The position numbers and the translations under genes are program-made. This document shows, one piece after another, positions 44,875 to 53,172 of a DNA stretch of 54,654 nucleotides. Every line of letters begins with the position of its first letter. Positions within the stretch are counted from its first letter, which is position 1. This stretch comes from an uncultured Marinobacter sp. GTDB lineage: Bacteria > Pseudomonadota > Gammaproteobacteria > Pseudomonadales > Oleiphilaceae. The stretch spans positions 1 through 54,654 of the forward strand of contig NZ_CAJXKQ010000031.1 of assembly GCF_913055835.1 (NCBI RefSeq). The letters run 5' to 3'. Below the pieces are notes generated by a model that saw only the letters and a program-made list of their open reading frames with translations, did not search any database and was not told the origin of the DNA.

Positions 44875-47503
44875 CCGAATCGAGGAGGCTCCGAATCTCC
44901 GGCACACAAGACCCACAGTTGGTGCCGCATTTGAGCTCACGGCCGAGGGCATCGACGCTTTTGGCACCCCGCCCAATCGCCTGCTGAATCTGCCGGTCCC
45001 CGACCTGGAAACAGCTGCAAACCAGGTTGCCGGCATCATCCCCATCAACGGCCTTAGCCGCCAGCAGGCCGCGCCGGCTTGCCTCGTCGAGCTCTGGCTG
45101 GCCGAAGCAGCTGACCAGCCAGTCCACGGATGGCAAGGCAGCCGGGTCACGATCCACCATTATGACCGCCTCTAACTGGCCATTGCGCAATCGAGCGGCC
45201 CGGAAACGGCCTTCGCGGACATCCTCCATCACCAGCTGCGGCTGGCCGCCGAGCCAGTCCGGCACAGCACTTTTCCAATCCATGTTGCACTGCCCTGCAA
45301 CGATCCAGCTATCGCAATCGGGCAGGACCTGTTTGGCCCAGTAGTCCGCCTTCCAGCGTTTCGGACGATCCCGTCGCACCAGCAAACGTCCATGCCAGCG
45401 GGCAGGCCAGTGGGTGAGGGTAGCACGACCGTGCTTGGCCTCCGGTTGCCCGGATATCGGGTCCACCAGGCTGTCAGTCAGAGCTGTAGCCAGACCCTGC
45501 CCGGTGAACTGATCGTTCCAGTGGATCGGCACAAACACCTCGCCACGACGCTGCTCCGGCGCACTGCGCACCCGGCCGACAAAGTGCCCATGGGCACTGT
45601 TCAGTGTCGCCAATGCCTCGGGCTTGAGGGAAAGCGCCCGAATATCCTCGGGATGTACCTCAATGAACGGTTCGGGGCGGTGGGCCAGCAACCGGCTGGA
45701 CCGGGCTGTGCGGGTCATGGTGTGCCACTGGTCCCGGATACGGCCCGTATTCACGATCAGCGGAAACACTTCATTCGGATTTCCGGCCGGTAATCGAGAG
45801 GCAATCGGGATCAGGCGGGCTCGACCGTTGGCGCTCGCAAACCGACCGTCAGTGAACAGTCGCCTGGAATCGGAGGTTGACCCGGTAACCGGCCATTGCA
45901 CAGGCTCCAGAGCCTCGTATTGTTCGTCGGTCAGGTCCGCCAACCCGGATATATTGAAGAAACGTTGACCGGCGTTCTCGAACCCCGACAACCGGCCATG
46001 TTCCCGGAAAATGTCCGCGGGCCTCTCATAGTCGAAGCCCGCCTGGTGTCCCAGGGCCCGGGCCACCGCACTGACGATCCACCAGTCGGGCCGGGCCTCT
46101 CCGGGCAATGGCAGAAAGCGCCGCTGACGGGAAATGCAGCGTTCGGAATTGGTAACCGTGCCGTCTTTCTCTCCCCAACCCGCCGCCGGCAGCAGGATGT
46201 CTGCATGGCTCGCAGTGTCTGTGTCCCTGACGCAATCAGACACAATAACAGTCGGGCACAGGTCCAGGGCCCGCCGGATACGATGGGTCTCCGGCAAACT
46301 GACCGCAGGGTTGGTGGCCATGATCCACAACACCTTGATGTCACCCCGCTCAACCGCATCGAACAGGTCGACAGCTTTCATGCCCGGCCCATCCGCGACC
46401 GCCTCAGTCTCCCAGAACCGGGCCACCCGGCCCCGGGCACCCGGACTGTCGTAATCCATATGGGCAGCAAGGGTATTGGCCAGCCCTCCCACTTCCCGGC
46501 CCCCCATGGCGTTGGGTTGGCCGGTCAGGGACAATGGACTGGCGCCAGGCTTGCCTACCCGACCCGTAGCCAGGTGACAGTTGATAATGGCGTTGCCTTT
46601 ATCGGTGCCGGCCGAGGACTGATTGATGCCCTGGGAGAACGCCGTCACCGTTTTCGACTCCTCCGCGAACCAATGGAAAAAGGTAATAACATCCGCCACC
46701 GGCAGCTCACAGATCCGCGCCACTGCCTCGGGCGAAGGTACCTCGGATCTGGCAGCACTGAGACTGTCATCAAACCCCTCACAATGGTCTTCCAGGTAAC
46801 CTTGATCGACAGCCTGGTGATCCGCCAGCCAGACCAGCAGACCGTTGAACAGTGCCGTATCGGTCCCGGGACGGATGGCCAGGTGTAAATCCGCCAGATC
46901 GCTGGTTGCGGTCTTACGCGGATCAATCACCACTACCCGGCGACCGGGTCGGGCCGAAGCCTGCATTCGCTGATAGAGTACCGGATGCGCCCAGGCGGCA
47001 TTGCTACCCGCCAGCACCAACAGGTTGGCCAACTCCAGGTCTTCATAACAGCCGGGAACCAGATCCCCGCCAAAGGCCCGTTTGTGGGCAGCGACGGCGG
47101 ATGACATGCACAGGCGGGAATTGGTATCCACGTTGGGCGTGCGGATAAACCCCTTGGCCAGCTTGTTGGCCACGTAATAGTCCTCCGTCAATAACTGACC
47201 GGAGAGGTAAAAGGCCACAGACCCGGGGCCATACAGAGCCACTGATTCACGAATCCGGCGGGCCACTTCCTCCACCGCCTCTGGCCAGGTGCACTCACGA
47301 CCATTAACAACGGGCCTCAATAGTCGTCCATCCGGGGTCAGTGTTTCGTGCAAGGCGGACCCCTTCACGCACAGGCGACCAAGATTCGCCGGATGAGCCT
47401 CATCCCCTCGGGTTGCAGATGGCGTCGCATTCACTCCACAACCCACACCGCAATACGGACAGGTGGTTTGAACCGTCGCCGGTCTCTGGTTGATACCGGT
47501 CAC
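44858..47503 (-). CDS. nasA: Assimilatory nitrate reductase catalytic subunit with C-terminal BFD [2Fe-2S] domain
   Basis: Reduces nitrate to nitrite in the cytoplasm; 881 residues. The N-terminal 4Fe-4S ligands are Cys15, 18, 22 and 45; Cys132 (RLCMSS) is the expected molybdenum ligand; the bis-MGD fold fills the middle. A C-terminal BFD-like domain (about 825-881) has Cys829, 831, 863 and 866, as in Klebsiella NasA, for electron entry from a NasC-type flavoprotein. GTG start with GAGGAGG. A 7-codon frame (ATG at 47523) ends on the start codon (GTGA) just past the leader terminator and may couple translation. Divergent from nrtA. Confidence 0.93.
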   Translation of the reverse strand: MTGINQRPATVQTTCPYCGVGCGVNATPSATRGDEAHPANLGRLCVKGSALHETLTPDGRLLRPVVNGRECTWPEAVEEVARRIRESVALYGPGSVAFYLSGQLLTEDYYVANKLAKGFIRTPNVDTNSRLCMSSAVAAHKRAFGGDLVPGCYEDLELANLLVLAGSNAAWAHPVLYQRMQASARPGRRVVVIDPRKTATSDLADLHLAIRPGTDTALFNGLLVWLADHQAVDQGYLEDHCEGFDDSLSAARSEVPSPEAVARICELPVADVITFFHWFAEESKTVTAFSQGINQSSAGTDKGNAIINCHLATGRVGKPGASPLSLTGQPNAMGGREVGGLANTLAAHMDYDSPGARGRVARFWETEAVADGPGMKAVDLFDAVERGDIKVLWIMATNPAVSLPETHRIRRALDLCPTVIVSDCVRDTDTASHADILLPAAGWGEKDGTVTNSERCISRQRRFLPLPGEARPDWWIVSAVARALGHQAGFDYERPADIFREHGRLSGFENAGQRFFNISGLADLTDEQYEALEPVQWPVTGSTSDSRRLFTDGRFASANGRARLIPIASRLPAGNPNEVFPLIVNTGRIRDQWHTMTRTARSSRLLAHRPEPFIEVHPEDIRALSLKPEALATLNSAHGHFVGRVRSAPEQRRGEVFVPIHWNDQFTGQGLATALTDSLVDPISGQPEAKHGRATLTHWPARWHGRLLVRRDRPKRWKADYWAKQVLPDCDSWIVAGQCNMDWKSAVPDWLGGQPQLVMEDVREGRFRAARLRNGQLEAVIMVDRDPAALPSVDWLVSCFGQPELDEASRRGLLAAKAVDGDDAGNLVCSCFQVGDRQIQQAIGRGAKSVDALGRELKCGTNCGSCVPEIRSLLDSATEAV

Positions 47504-47521
47504 AGCACCTCCTCACGTTTC

Positions 47522-47609
47522 ATAAAAAAAGCCCGCCAATCCGGATGCCTTGGAGGGGCACCCGGGGCGGGCTTCTTTGCCAATAGAATTAGGTTGTCTT
47601 GAAAAGTCC
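47522..47609 (-). promoter_or_regulatory. nasA leader: terminator directly before the gene, with candidate hexaloop
   Basis: Read on the minus strand, the stem AAGCCCGCC / GGCGGGCTT (47574-47566 with 47537-47529) followed by a U7 run ends 20 nt before the nasA start, so it attenuates nasA rather than ending another gene. Overlapping its 5' arm is GGC-AAAGAA-GCC (47581-47570), a short 3-bp hairpin with the ANTAR pattern A1, G4. The stem is weak, so the antiterminator assignment is tentative; the terminator is not. Confidence 0.6.
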
Positions 47610-47619
47610 TGTAACCGGC

Positions 47620-47635
47620 TGCAATAACAGGGCCA
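47620..47635 (-). promoter_or_regulatory. Sigma-54 promoter of nasA
   Basis: Minus-strand TGGCCCTGTTATTGCA: GG-N10-GC spacing exact, TTGCA perfect, 5 of 7 in TGGCACG. Expected transcription start near 47609. Confidence 0.75.
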
Positions 47636-47743
47636 CTCTGATTGAAAGCGACTTCGGGCTCTGCCAGACGCCGTATATGGCGGCTCTGAGGGATTTCATA
47701 ACTACACCGTGGTGCCAAGGCTCCGATCCAGCCACCGAGTCCG

Positions 47744-47758
47744 GTATCAAAGTGGTGC
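47744..47758 (+). promoter_or_regulatory. Possible shared NtrC site
   Basis: GTATC-AAAGT-GGTGC (then A) matches the NtrC core with one perfect half. It lies midway between the two divergent sigma-54 promoters, about 115 nt from each -24, so one enhancer could serve both nasA and nrtA. Confidence 0.4.
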
Positions 47759-47864
47759 AAATCCGCCCTTCCACGCACTAAAACCAGACGTATACCCGCT
47801 TACCATTCCCGCCGCCTCTTTGAAGAACTCCCCTAACTCATTGTTTTATAGTGGCTGGCCGATA

Positions 47865-47880
47865 TGGCACGCCCCGTGCA
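47865..47880 (+). promoter_or_regulatory. Sigma-54 promoter of nrtA
   Basis: TGGCACGCCCCGTGCA: perfect TGGCACG, exact GG-N10-GC spacing, only one mismatch in TTGCA. Expected start near 47891. Confidence 0.85.
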
Positions 47881-47890
47881 AGACCTGAAA

Positions 47891-47973
47891 CAGAGACGCG
47901 CGTTACGACTCAACAGAAAACTGATCCCCAGGCACAGGCGCCTGCTTTCCGGCAACGGAGAGCAGGCGTTTTT
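47891..47973 (+). promoter_or_regulatory. nrtA leader: hexaloop hairpin overlapping a terminator
   Basis: CAGGC-ACAGGC-GCCTG (47929-47944) is a 5-bp hairpin with a six-base loop, A at position 1 and G at position 4. Its 3' arm is also the 5' arm of the terminator CGCCTGCT (47939-47946) / AGCAGGCG (47961-47968) + T5. The two folds exclude each other, the layout of the Klebsiella nasF leader controlled by NasR. Confidence 0.78.
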
Positions 47974-48004
47974 GCGTTTGGGCCAAACAGAATGAGGACT
48001 ATCC

Positions 48005-49387
48005 ATGTACACGCTCACACGACAAACCACCCGCTGGCTGACTCGAATTCTGCTGACAGCCACTTTCTGGGCGGTCAGCACGATGGCTCAGGCAGAGATT
48101 GGTCCTGCCGAGAAGCCGGACCTAAAGCTCGGCTTTATCAAGCTGACCGATATGGCACCGCTGGCGATTGCCTGGGAACAGGGCTTCTTTATGGACGAGG
48201 GCCTGTTTGTTGAACTGGAAGCGCAGGCAAACTGGAAAGTACTGCTGGACCGGGTGATTACCGGAGAACTGGATGGCGCCCATATGCTCGCCGGCCAGCC
48301 CCTGGGCGCCTCCATTGGCTACGGCACCCGGGCCGATATCATCACGGCCTTCAGCATGGACCTGAACGGTAACGGTATAACGGTCTCCAATGATGTCTGG
48401 GACACCATGAGCCAGCATATCCCCGAGAATGCCGACGGCAAGCCCGAGCACCCGATCAGCGCCAGTGCACTTCTGCCCGTGGTGGAAGCGGCCCGGGATC
48501 GGGGCGAAAGGTTCCGCATGGGCATGGTGTTTCCGGTGTCCACCCATAACTACGAGCTCCGTTACTGGCTGGCAGCCGGTGGACTGAATCCCGGCTACTA
48601 CGCGCCCCAACGAGGCGACACCAGCGGCACGCTGGAAGCGGACGTACACCTGTCGGTAACGCCACCGCCGCAGATGCCCGCCACCATGGAAGCGGGCACC
48701 ATACAGGGCTATTGCGTGGGCGAGCCCTGGAACCAGCAGGCTGTTTTCATGGGCATCGGCGTGCCGGTGATCACCGATTATGAGATCTGGCCGAATAACC
48801 CGGAAAAGGTCTTTGGCGTTACCCGTCAGTGGGCCGAAGACTACCCCAACACCCACCTGCGACTTCTGCGGGCCATGATTCGCGCCGCACATTGGCTGGA
48901 TGAGAACAACAACGCCAACCGGGACGAGGCGGTGAAGATCCTGGCCCGGCCCAGCTATGTGGGTGCTGATAAGGCAGTGATCGCCAACTCCATGACCGGC
49001 ACCTTCGAGTATGAAAAAGGCGATGTTCGCGAGGTTCCGGACTTCAATGTCTTCTTCCGGTATCACGCCACCTACCCCTATCCGTCCGATGCCATCTGGT
49101 ACCTCACCCAGATGCGCCGTTGGGGCCAGATACCCGAGGCCAAGCCGGACGACTGGTATATGGAAACCGCAGCCAGGGTTTACCGGGCCGATATCTACGA
49201 GCAGGCGGCCCGTTCACTCATTGAAGACGGCACCCTGGAGGCATCGGACTTCCCGGATTTCGAGACCGAAAACTTCCAGCGGCCCCAACAGGGCGAGCTG
49301 ATTGACGGTGTCGCCTTCACCCCCCGAACACCCAACGCCTACATCGACAGCTTCGACATCGGCCTGAAAGGTACGCAAACCCCATAA
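48005..49387 (+). CDS. nrtA: Nitrate ABC transporter substrate-binding protein (NrtA-like)
   Basis: Periplasmic nitrate/nitrite receptor of the NrtA/CmpA family, 460 residues, with a signal peptide at 1-33 (TMAQAEIG). [18 protein letters not shown] and [20 protein letters not shown] are family motifs around the anion site. There is no lipobox cysteine at the cleavage site. It leads a three-gene operon (receptor, permease, ATPase) behind a sigma-54 promoter and attenuator. Confidence 0.9.
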   Translation: MYTLTRQTTRWLTRILLTATFWAVSTMAQAEIGPAEKPDLKLGFIKLTDMAPLAIAWEQGFFMDEGLFVELEAQANWKVLLDRVITGELDGAHMLAGQPLGASIGYGTRADIITAFSMDLNGNGITVSNDVWDTMSQHIPENADGKPEHPISASALLPVVEAARDRGERFRMGMVFPVSTHNYELRYWLAAGGLNPGYYAPQRGDTSGTLEADVHLSVTPPPQMPATMEAGTIQGYCVGEPWNQQAVFMGIGVPVITDYEIWPNNPEKVFGVTRQWAEDYPNTHLRLLRAMIRAAHWLDENNNANRDEAVKILARPSYVGADKAVIANSMTGTFEYEKGDVREVPDFNVFFRYHATYPYPSDAIWYLTQMRRWGQIPEAKPDDWYMETAARVYRADIYEQAARSLIEDGTLEASDFPDFETENFQRPQQGELIDGVAFTPRTPNAYIDSFDIGLKGTQTP

Positions 49388-49414
49388 CCGGGTTTGCAAG
49401 GAGGTTTTATAACC

Positions 49415-50422
49415 ATGACTACGCTTACTTCGGCCAAAAGCACCCCCCAGTCACCGCGCTGGCTGCGCCAGAGACTCAAGTCCCTCGGTGAGTCGCTGGC
49501 TCCCGCTCAGCTCGCCACTACCGGGCGCCAGATGTTGCTGCCATTGATAGGTATTCTGGTGTTTGTCGGCTTCTGGCATATGGCTGCACCGCAGGTGGAT
49601 ACCTCCCTGGGAAGTTTTCCGGGCCCGGCACAGGTCTGGGAACAATCGGGACAACTCTGGCAGGAGCACGCCAACCAGCGCGAGCGGGCCGACAAGTTCA
49701 TTGCCATGCAGGAAGAGCGAAACGCCCGCATTCTGGCGGACAATCCAGAGGCTGAGGTCAGGATCCGGAACTACCCCGGTGCGCCCACCTTTCCCGACCA
49801 GATACTGACCAGTCTGGTTACGGTGCTCGCCGGATTCATCCTGGCGACCGCTATCGCGGTGCCTTTGGGCATCGTGGTTGGCCTGAACCGGCACTTCCAG
49901 GCGGCGGTCAACCCGCTGATCCAGGTGTTCAAGCCGGTGTCACCACTGGCCTGGCTGCCCCTGGTAACCATGGTGGTCTCAGCAACCTATGTGAGCGATG
50001 ACCCGATGTTCGAGAAGTCGTTCCTGACTTCCATGATAACGGTCACCCTGTGCAGTCTCTGGCCCACCTTGATCAATACCAGCGTTGGTGTGGCGGCGGT
50101 CAATCCTGATCTGCTGAATGTCTCCCGGGTGCTGCGCCTGTCGTTCTGGACCCATGTCCGCAAGGTGGTTCTGCCTTCTTCGGTGCCGATGATTTTCACT
50201 GGTCTTCGGGTGTCGCTGGGCATTGCCTGGATGGTGCTGATTGCCGCCGAGATGCTGGCCCAGAGCCCTGGGTTGGGCAAGTTCGTCTGGGATGAATTCC
50301 AGAACGGCAGCAGCCAGTCATTGAGCAGGATCATGGTGGCGGTTCTGGCCATCGGGTTTATCGGATTTGTGCTGGACCGGGTGATGCTGTTGATTCAGCG
50401 CAAGGTTGCCTGGAATGAGTGA
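49415..50422 (+). CDS. nrtB: Nitrate ABC transporter permease (NrtB-like)
   Basis: 335 residues, five to six membrane helices; the EAA loop is present as NPDLLNVSRVLRLSFWTHVRKVVLP. A soluble insert at about 80-125, between the first helix and the core, is typical of NrtB/CmpB. The ATG at 49415 follows GGAGG. 27 nt after nrtA. It is followed by 188 nt holding repeat element C, then the ATPase gene. Confidence 0.9.
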   Translation: MTTLTSAKSTPQSPRWLRQRLKSLGESLAPAQLATTGRQMLLPLIGILVFVGFWHMAAPQVDTSLGSFPGPAQVWEQSGQLWQEHANQRERADKFIAMQEERNARILADNPEAEVRIRNYPGAPTFPDQILTSLVTVLAGFILATAIAVPLGIVVGLNRHFQAAVNPLIQVFKPVSPLAWLPLVTMVVSATYVSDDPMFEKSFLTSMITVTLCSLWPTLINTSVGVAAVNPDLLNVSRVLRLSFWTHVRKVVLPSSVPMIFTGLRVSLGIAWMVLIAAEMLAQSPGLGKFVWDEFQNGSSQSLSRIMVAVLAIGFIGFVLDRVMLLIQRKVAWNE

Positions 50423-50478
50423 CCGAACCACATCGGGCTTTCGGGTCCCATGCGTGTTCTTAAGTCACTGAGCATGCC

Positions 50479-50586
50479 GCACCGGGTGGGTCACGCCTCC
50501 CGAAACACGCGGCGAGTACATCCCTGTACGCTCCGCAAAAACATCCATGTTTTTGAGGGTTTCGGGAGGCGTGACCCACCCGGTGC
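50479..50586. repeat. Long inverted-repeat element C (three-way-junction type)
   Basis: The outer arms are a perfect 28-bp inverted repeat (50479-50506 and 50559-50586). Inside are two mini-hairpins: 50516-50529 (5-bp stem, loop TCCC) and 50537-50554 (7-bp stem, loop TCCA). Same core grammar as element B at 27871, but with an unrelated outer stem. It lies between nrtB and the ATPase gene, 24 nt before the latter's ATG. Confidence 0.9.
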
Positions 50587-50610
50587 TCCGTTTACTGAGA
50601 GGTGCTTTCC

Positions 50611-51477
50611 ATGAGTAAGTCTCATCTTGAATTAACCGGTGTTGAAATGGCGTTTGATACGCCAAAGGGTCCCTTTGTGGCTCTGGACAACATTAATCTA
50701 AAAATCCAGAAAGGCGAATTCGTGTCCCTGATCGGGCATTCCGGTTGTGGCAAGTCGACGGTGCTGAACATTGTCGCCGGCTTGTTGCAGGCGACCAAAG
50801 GCGGATGTGTACTGGATGGCCATGAGGTGAATTCGCCGGGGCCGGAGCGGGCGGTGGTGTTTCAGAACCATGCGCTGATGCCCTGGCTGACAGTGTACGA
50901 GAATGTTGAGCTGGCAGTGCAGCAGGTGTTCCGCAAGTCCATGGGCAAGCAGGAGCGGCGTGACTGGATTCATCACAATCTGGAACTGGTGAACATGGCC
51001 CACGCGGCGGATAAGCGACCGGGTGAGGTATCCGGTGGCATGGCCCAGCGGGTGGGCATTGCCCGTGCCCTGGCCATGAAACCCAGTGTTCTGCTGATGG
51101 ACGAGCCGTTCGGCGCGCTGGACGCACTGACCCGGGCCCACCTACAGGATTCACTGATGGAGATTCAGCAGGAGTTGAACAACACCGTCATCATGATCAC
51201 CCACGATGTGGACGAGGCGGTGTTGCTGTCAGACCGGATCATCATGATGACCAACGGGCCAGAGGCTACCGTGGGTGAGGATCTGTACATTGATCTGCCC
51301 CGGCCGCGCAACAGGGTGACTCTAGCCGATAACCCGGAGTATGTTCATTACCGGCAGGAAGTGCTGCGCTTCCTGTACGAGAAACAGCGCAAGCTGGAAC
51401 ACATCTCGCCACGTCGTTCCGGGAAACCGGAGGCCTCTAAAAGCAAGCAATCAGAGGCTCAGGCCGCGAGGGCTTGA
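50611..51477 (+). CDS. nrtD: Nitrate ABC transporter ATP-binding protein (NrtD-like)
   Basis: 288 residues. Walker A GHSGCGKST at 42-50, then [16 protein letters not shown] (signature with Met in place of the second Gln-rich part) and LLMDEPFGALDALTR as Walker B. It lacks the NrtA-like C-terminal domain of NrtC, so it is the NrtD type. GAGAGG before the ATG at 50611. Ends 10 nt from the convergent nasR. Confidence 0.9.
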   Translation: MSKSHLELTGVEMAFDTPKGPFVALDNINLKIQKGEFVSLIGHSGCGKSTVLNIVAGLLQATKGGCVLDGHEVNSPGPERAVVFQNHALMPWLTVYENVELAVQQVFRKSMGKQERRDWIHHNLELVNMAHAADKRPGEVSGGMAQRVGIARALAMKPSVLLMDEPFGALDALTRAHLQDSLMEIQQELNNTVIMITHDVDEAVLLSDRIIMMTNGPEATVGEDLYIDLPRPRNRVTLADNPEYVHYRQEVLRFLYEKQRKLEHISPRRSGKPEASKSKQSEAQAARA

Positions 51478-51487
51478 GACGGCCGGG

Positions 51488-52783
51488 TTATTTCAGCACA
51501 TCCGCCATGGACACCAGGGCCCGGGCTACCTCGGGCAATTTTCGGCCCTGGTCCATGGCCAGTTTCCTTAATACCCGGTGGGCTTCGTCGTTGCTGATCC
51601 TGCGATGCTCCATCAGCAGCAGCACGGCTTTTTCCTGGGTTTTGCGGTCTTCCAGCGCTTCCCTGGCACTCTGCAACTCATCAGTCATCTGTTGCAGGCG
51701 CCGGGTTTGCTCCTGAACCAGATCAAAGATGGAGCGGCCAAACTGCTGACCAATACCATCGCTGGCCCAGGATTCACCGGCCTGTTGTTCGTTTGCGGAA
51801 TCGCACAGCACCAACATGGGTTGAGACGAAGGCTCCCGGGCATCCAGGGAAGTTATCAGGGTTTCCTGGTGGGCCAGCGAGTTTCGGGCGTCGGCAAAAC
51901 GCTCGGTGCAACGGGCATGAAAACTGCCCTCCACGGAATCCTCTATCGTTTTGAGTTCATCCATTCGCTCAGACATGAGACTGAACCATTCATCCGCCAG
52001 GGCCGGATCCAGATCTTTATAACGACCAATAGCAGTGCCTCGCTGGCGAAGCTTTTCAATTTCGGCTTCACGCGGGTTTTCACGCAGTTTTTCCCACAGG
52101 TCCAGGGAACCATCATCGGCAAAGCTGTTAAACACGTCGAAACAGCGCTCCTGCGCCTCAATCAGGTGCGCCATGCGCTCTGACAGTGCACGATCAAACC
52201 GGCCACTGGAAAAGCCCGCCGAACCGACAGCCCGCTCCTGTCCACAGAATTCCTTGCCGTTCATCAAGTGCACCATCGCCACCAGAAGCCCGGCGATAGT
52301 GGGGTCAACGGCGGTATCCGCAGCCTCAAACACCACCGCAATCAGGTTGTGGATCAGGGTACTGTAATCCTCGGTGGCAGAGGACGCAGTTACTTTTCGG
52401 GCCACCACGCACTGTCGTAGTTCGGGCAGGCCCTCAAGGCCGTGAAGGGCACTCGCAAGCTGGTTAAGCAGGCGGCTACTGACAGGATGCGCCGTCAGTT
52501 CCTGGTGAATCTCGGCAAGGGCCTGCTCGAACTCCGAACGGAGCCGATCCGACGTCGCAACCAGCTGTTTTCGCTCCTGGGCAAATTTTTCACCGGAAGA
52601 ACCAAGAAACACGTTGGACGCACCCCGCTCGCATTGCAGCGCATGCACCAAATTGCTGATGCACTGCACCAATTTGCCCATCTGCAAGAAGTACTGGAGA
52701 TTCATCAACTCGCAGCTTTTCGAGGCAATCAGATAGTCGCCCGCTGTTGGCGATTTATGGGCAGTGGCGCGTTTGGTGTTCAT
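51488..52783 (-). CDS. nasR: NasR: nitrate-sensing (NIT) ANTAR antiterminator
   Basis: 431 residues. An all-helical NIT domain (about 25-320; LVHALQCERGASNVFLGSSG is the typical first helix with the conserved Arg-Gly) senses nitrate/nitrite. The C-terminal ANTAR domain (about 365-425: QEKAVLLLMEHRRISNDEAHRVLRKLAMDQ) binds RNA hairpin pairs with hexaloops and prevents terminator formation. In Klebsiella, NasR acts on the nasF leader in this way. Here four leaders in the same island have matching hairpins. GGAG precedes the ATG at 52783. Divergent from the nasC-like gene. Confidence 0.92.
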   Translation of the reverse strand: MNTKRATAHKSPTAGDYLIASKSCELMNLQYFLQMGKLVQCISNLVHALQCERGASNVFLGSSGEKFAQERKQLVATSDRLRSEFEQALAEIHQELTAHPVSSRLLNQLASALHGLEGLPELRQCVVARKVTASSATEDYSTLIHNLIAVVFEAADTAVDPTIAGLLVAMVHLMNGKEFCGQERAVGSAGFSSGRFDRALSERMAHLIEAQERCFDVFNSFADDGSLDLWEKLRENPREAEIEKLRQRGTAIGRYKDLDPALADEWFSLMSERMDELKTIEDSVEGSFHARCTERFADARNSLAHQETLITSLDAREPSSQPMLVLCDSANEQQAGESWASDGIGQQFGRSIFDLVQEQTRRLQQMTDELQSAREALEDRKTQEKAVLLLMEHRRISNDEAHRVLRKLAMDQGRKLPEVARALVSMADVLK

Positions 52784-53002
52784 GACAGACTCCGGAAGCA
52801 CGATGGCTTCGAATGCAACGATCAAGTTCAGGTCAGTTGCTCACGCGACCAACCTCTGACCTGTCCGCAGCAATTACCGCGCCACCGCATCCGGCCCAAA
52901 ACCGTGCAATCCGCCCCGTCGCGGGGCAGCTTTCCCGTGTTCTTTCTGGTAAGAGCCACCCCGGCAATTGCTAACCATCTGATTTTAAATAACTCTCAGA
53001 AC

Positions 53003-53018
53003 TGGCACGAAGATCGCT
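53003..53018 (+). promoter_or_regulatory. Sigma-54 promoter of the nasC-nirB operon
   Basis: TGGCACGAAGATCGCT: perfect TGGCACG, exact GG-N10-GC spacing (GG 53004-53005, GC 53016-53017). Expected start near 53029. A weak NtrC-like half-palindrome (minus strand, about 52893-52907) lies about 100 nt upstream. Confidence 0.85.
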
Positions 53019-53028
53019 TTGCAAGAAG

Positions 53029-53141
53029 CAAGGACGAATGTCCCGGCCAAGGATCAGGCCGGACCATCAGATCATTGTTGTTGGCATTGGCGCCGGACCA
53101 TCGATTTCCCCCCTGGGGGAATAGATGCTCCGGCTTTTTTT
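53029..53141 (+). promoter_or_regulatory. nasC-nirB leader: two hairpins and terminator
   Basis: First hairpin CCGGCC/GGCCGG (53043-53062) with an 8-nt loop. Second: TTGGC-ATTGGC-GCCGG (about 53081-53096), a six-base loop with A1 and G4. Its 3' arm is shared with the terminator stem GCCGGA...TCCGGC (53092-53134, with an inner CCCCC/GGGGG helix) and T7 (53135-53141). Mutually exclusive folds, as in the other leaders. Confidence 0.78.
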
Positions 53142-53172
53142 GTTTGGTCGGAAAAGCACGGGTTCGAGCGAA

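Noticed and set aside
47757..47772. Second possible minus-strand sigma-54 box (GTGCAAAT...CC)
   Set aside because: Spacing between the GC and CC elements is off by two bases; sigma-54 does not tolerate this.
47500..47778. 92-codon minus-strand frame upstream of nasA
   Set aside because: It runs through the sigma-54 promoter, the leader hairpin and the terminator, and has no ribosome site; only its last seven codons are of interest.
47891..47928. First (P1) hexaloop hairpin in the nrtA leader
   Set aside because: No six-base A1/G4 loop with a convincing stem was found here; only the second hairpin is claimed.
53125..53172. Upstream start for the NasC-like gene
   Set aside because: The ATG lies inside the 3' arm of the leader terminator and would add 16 residues unrelated to the family.
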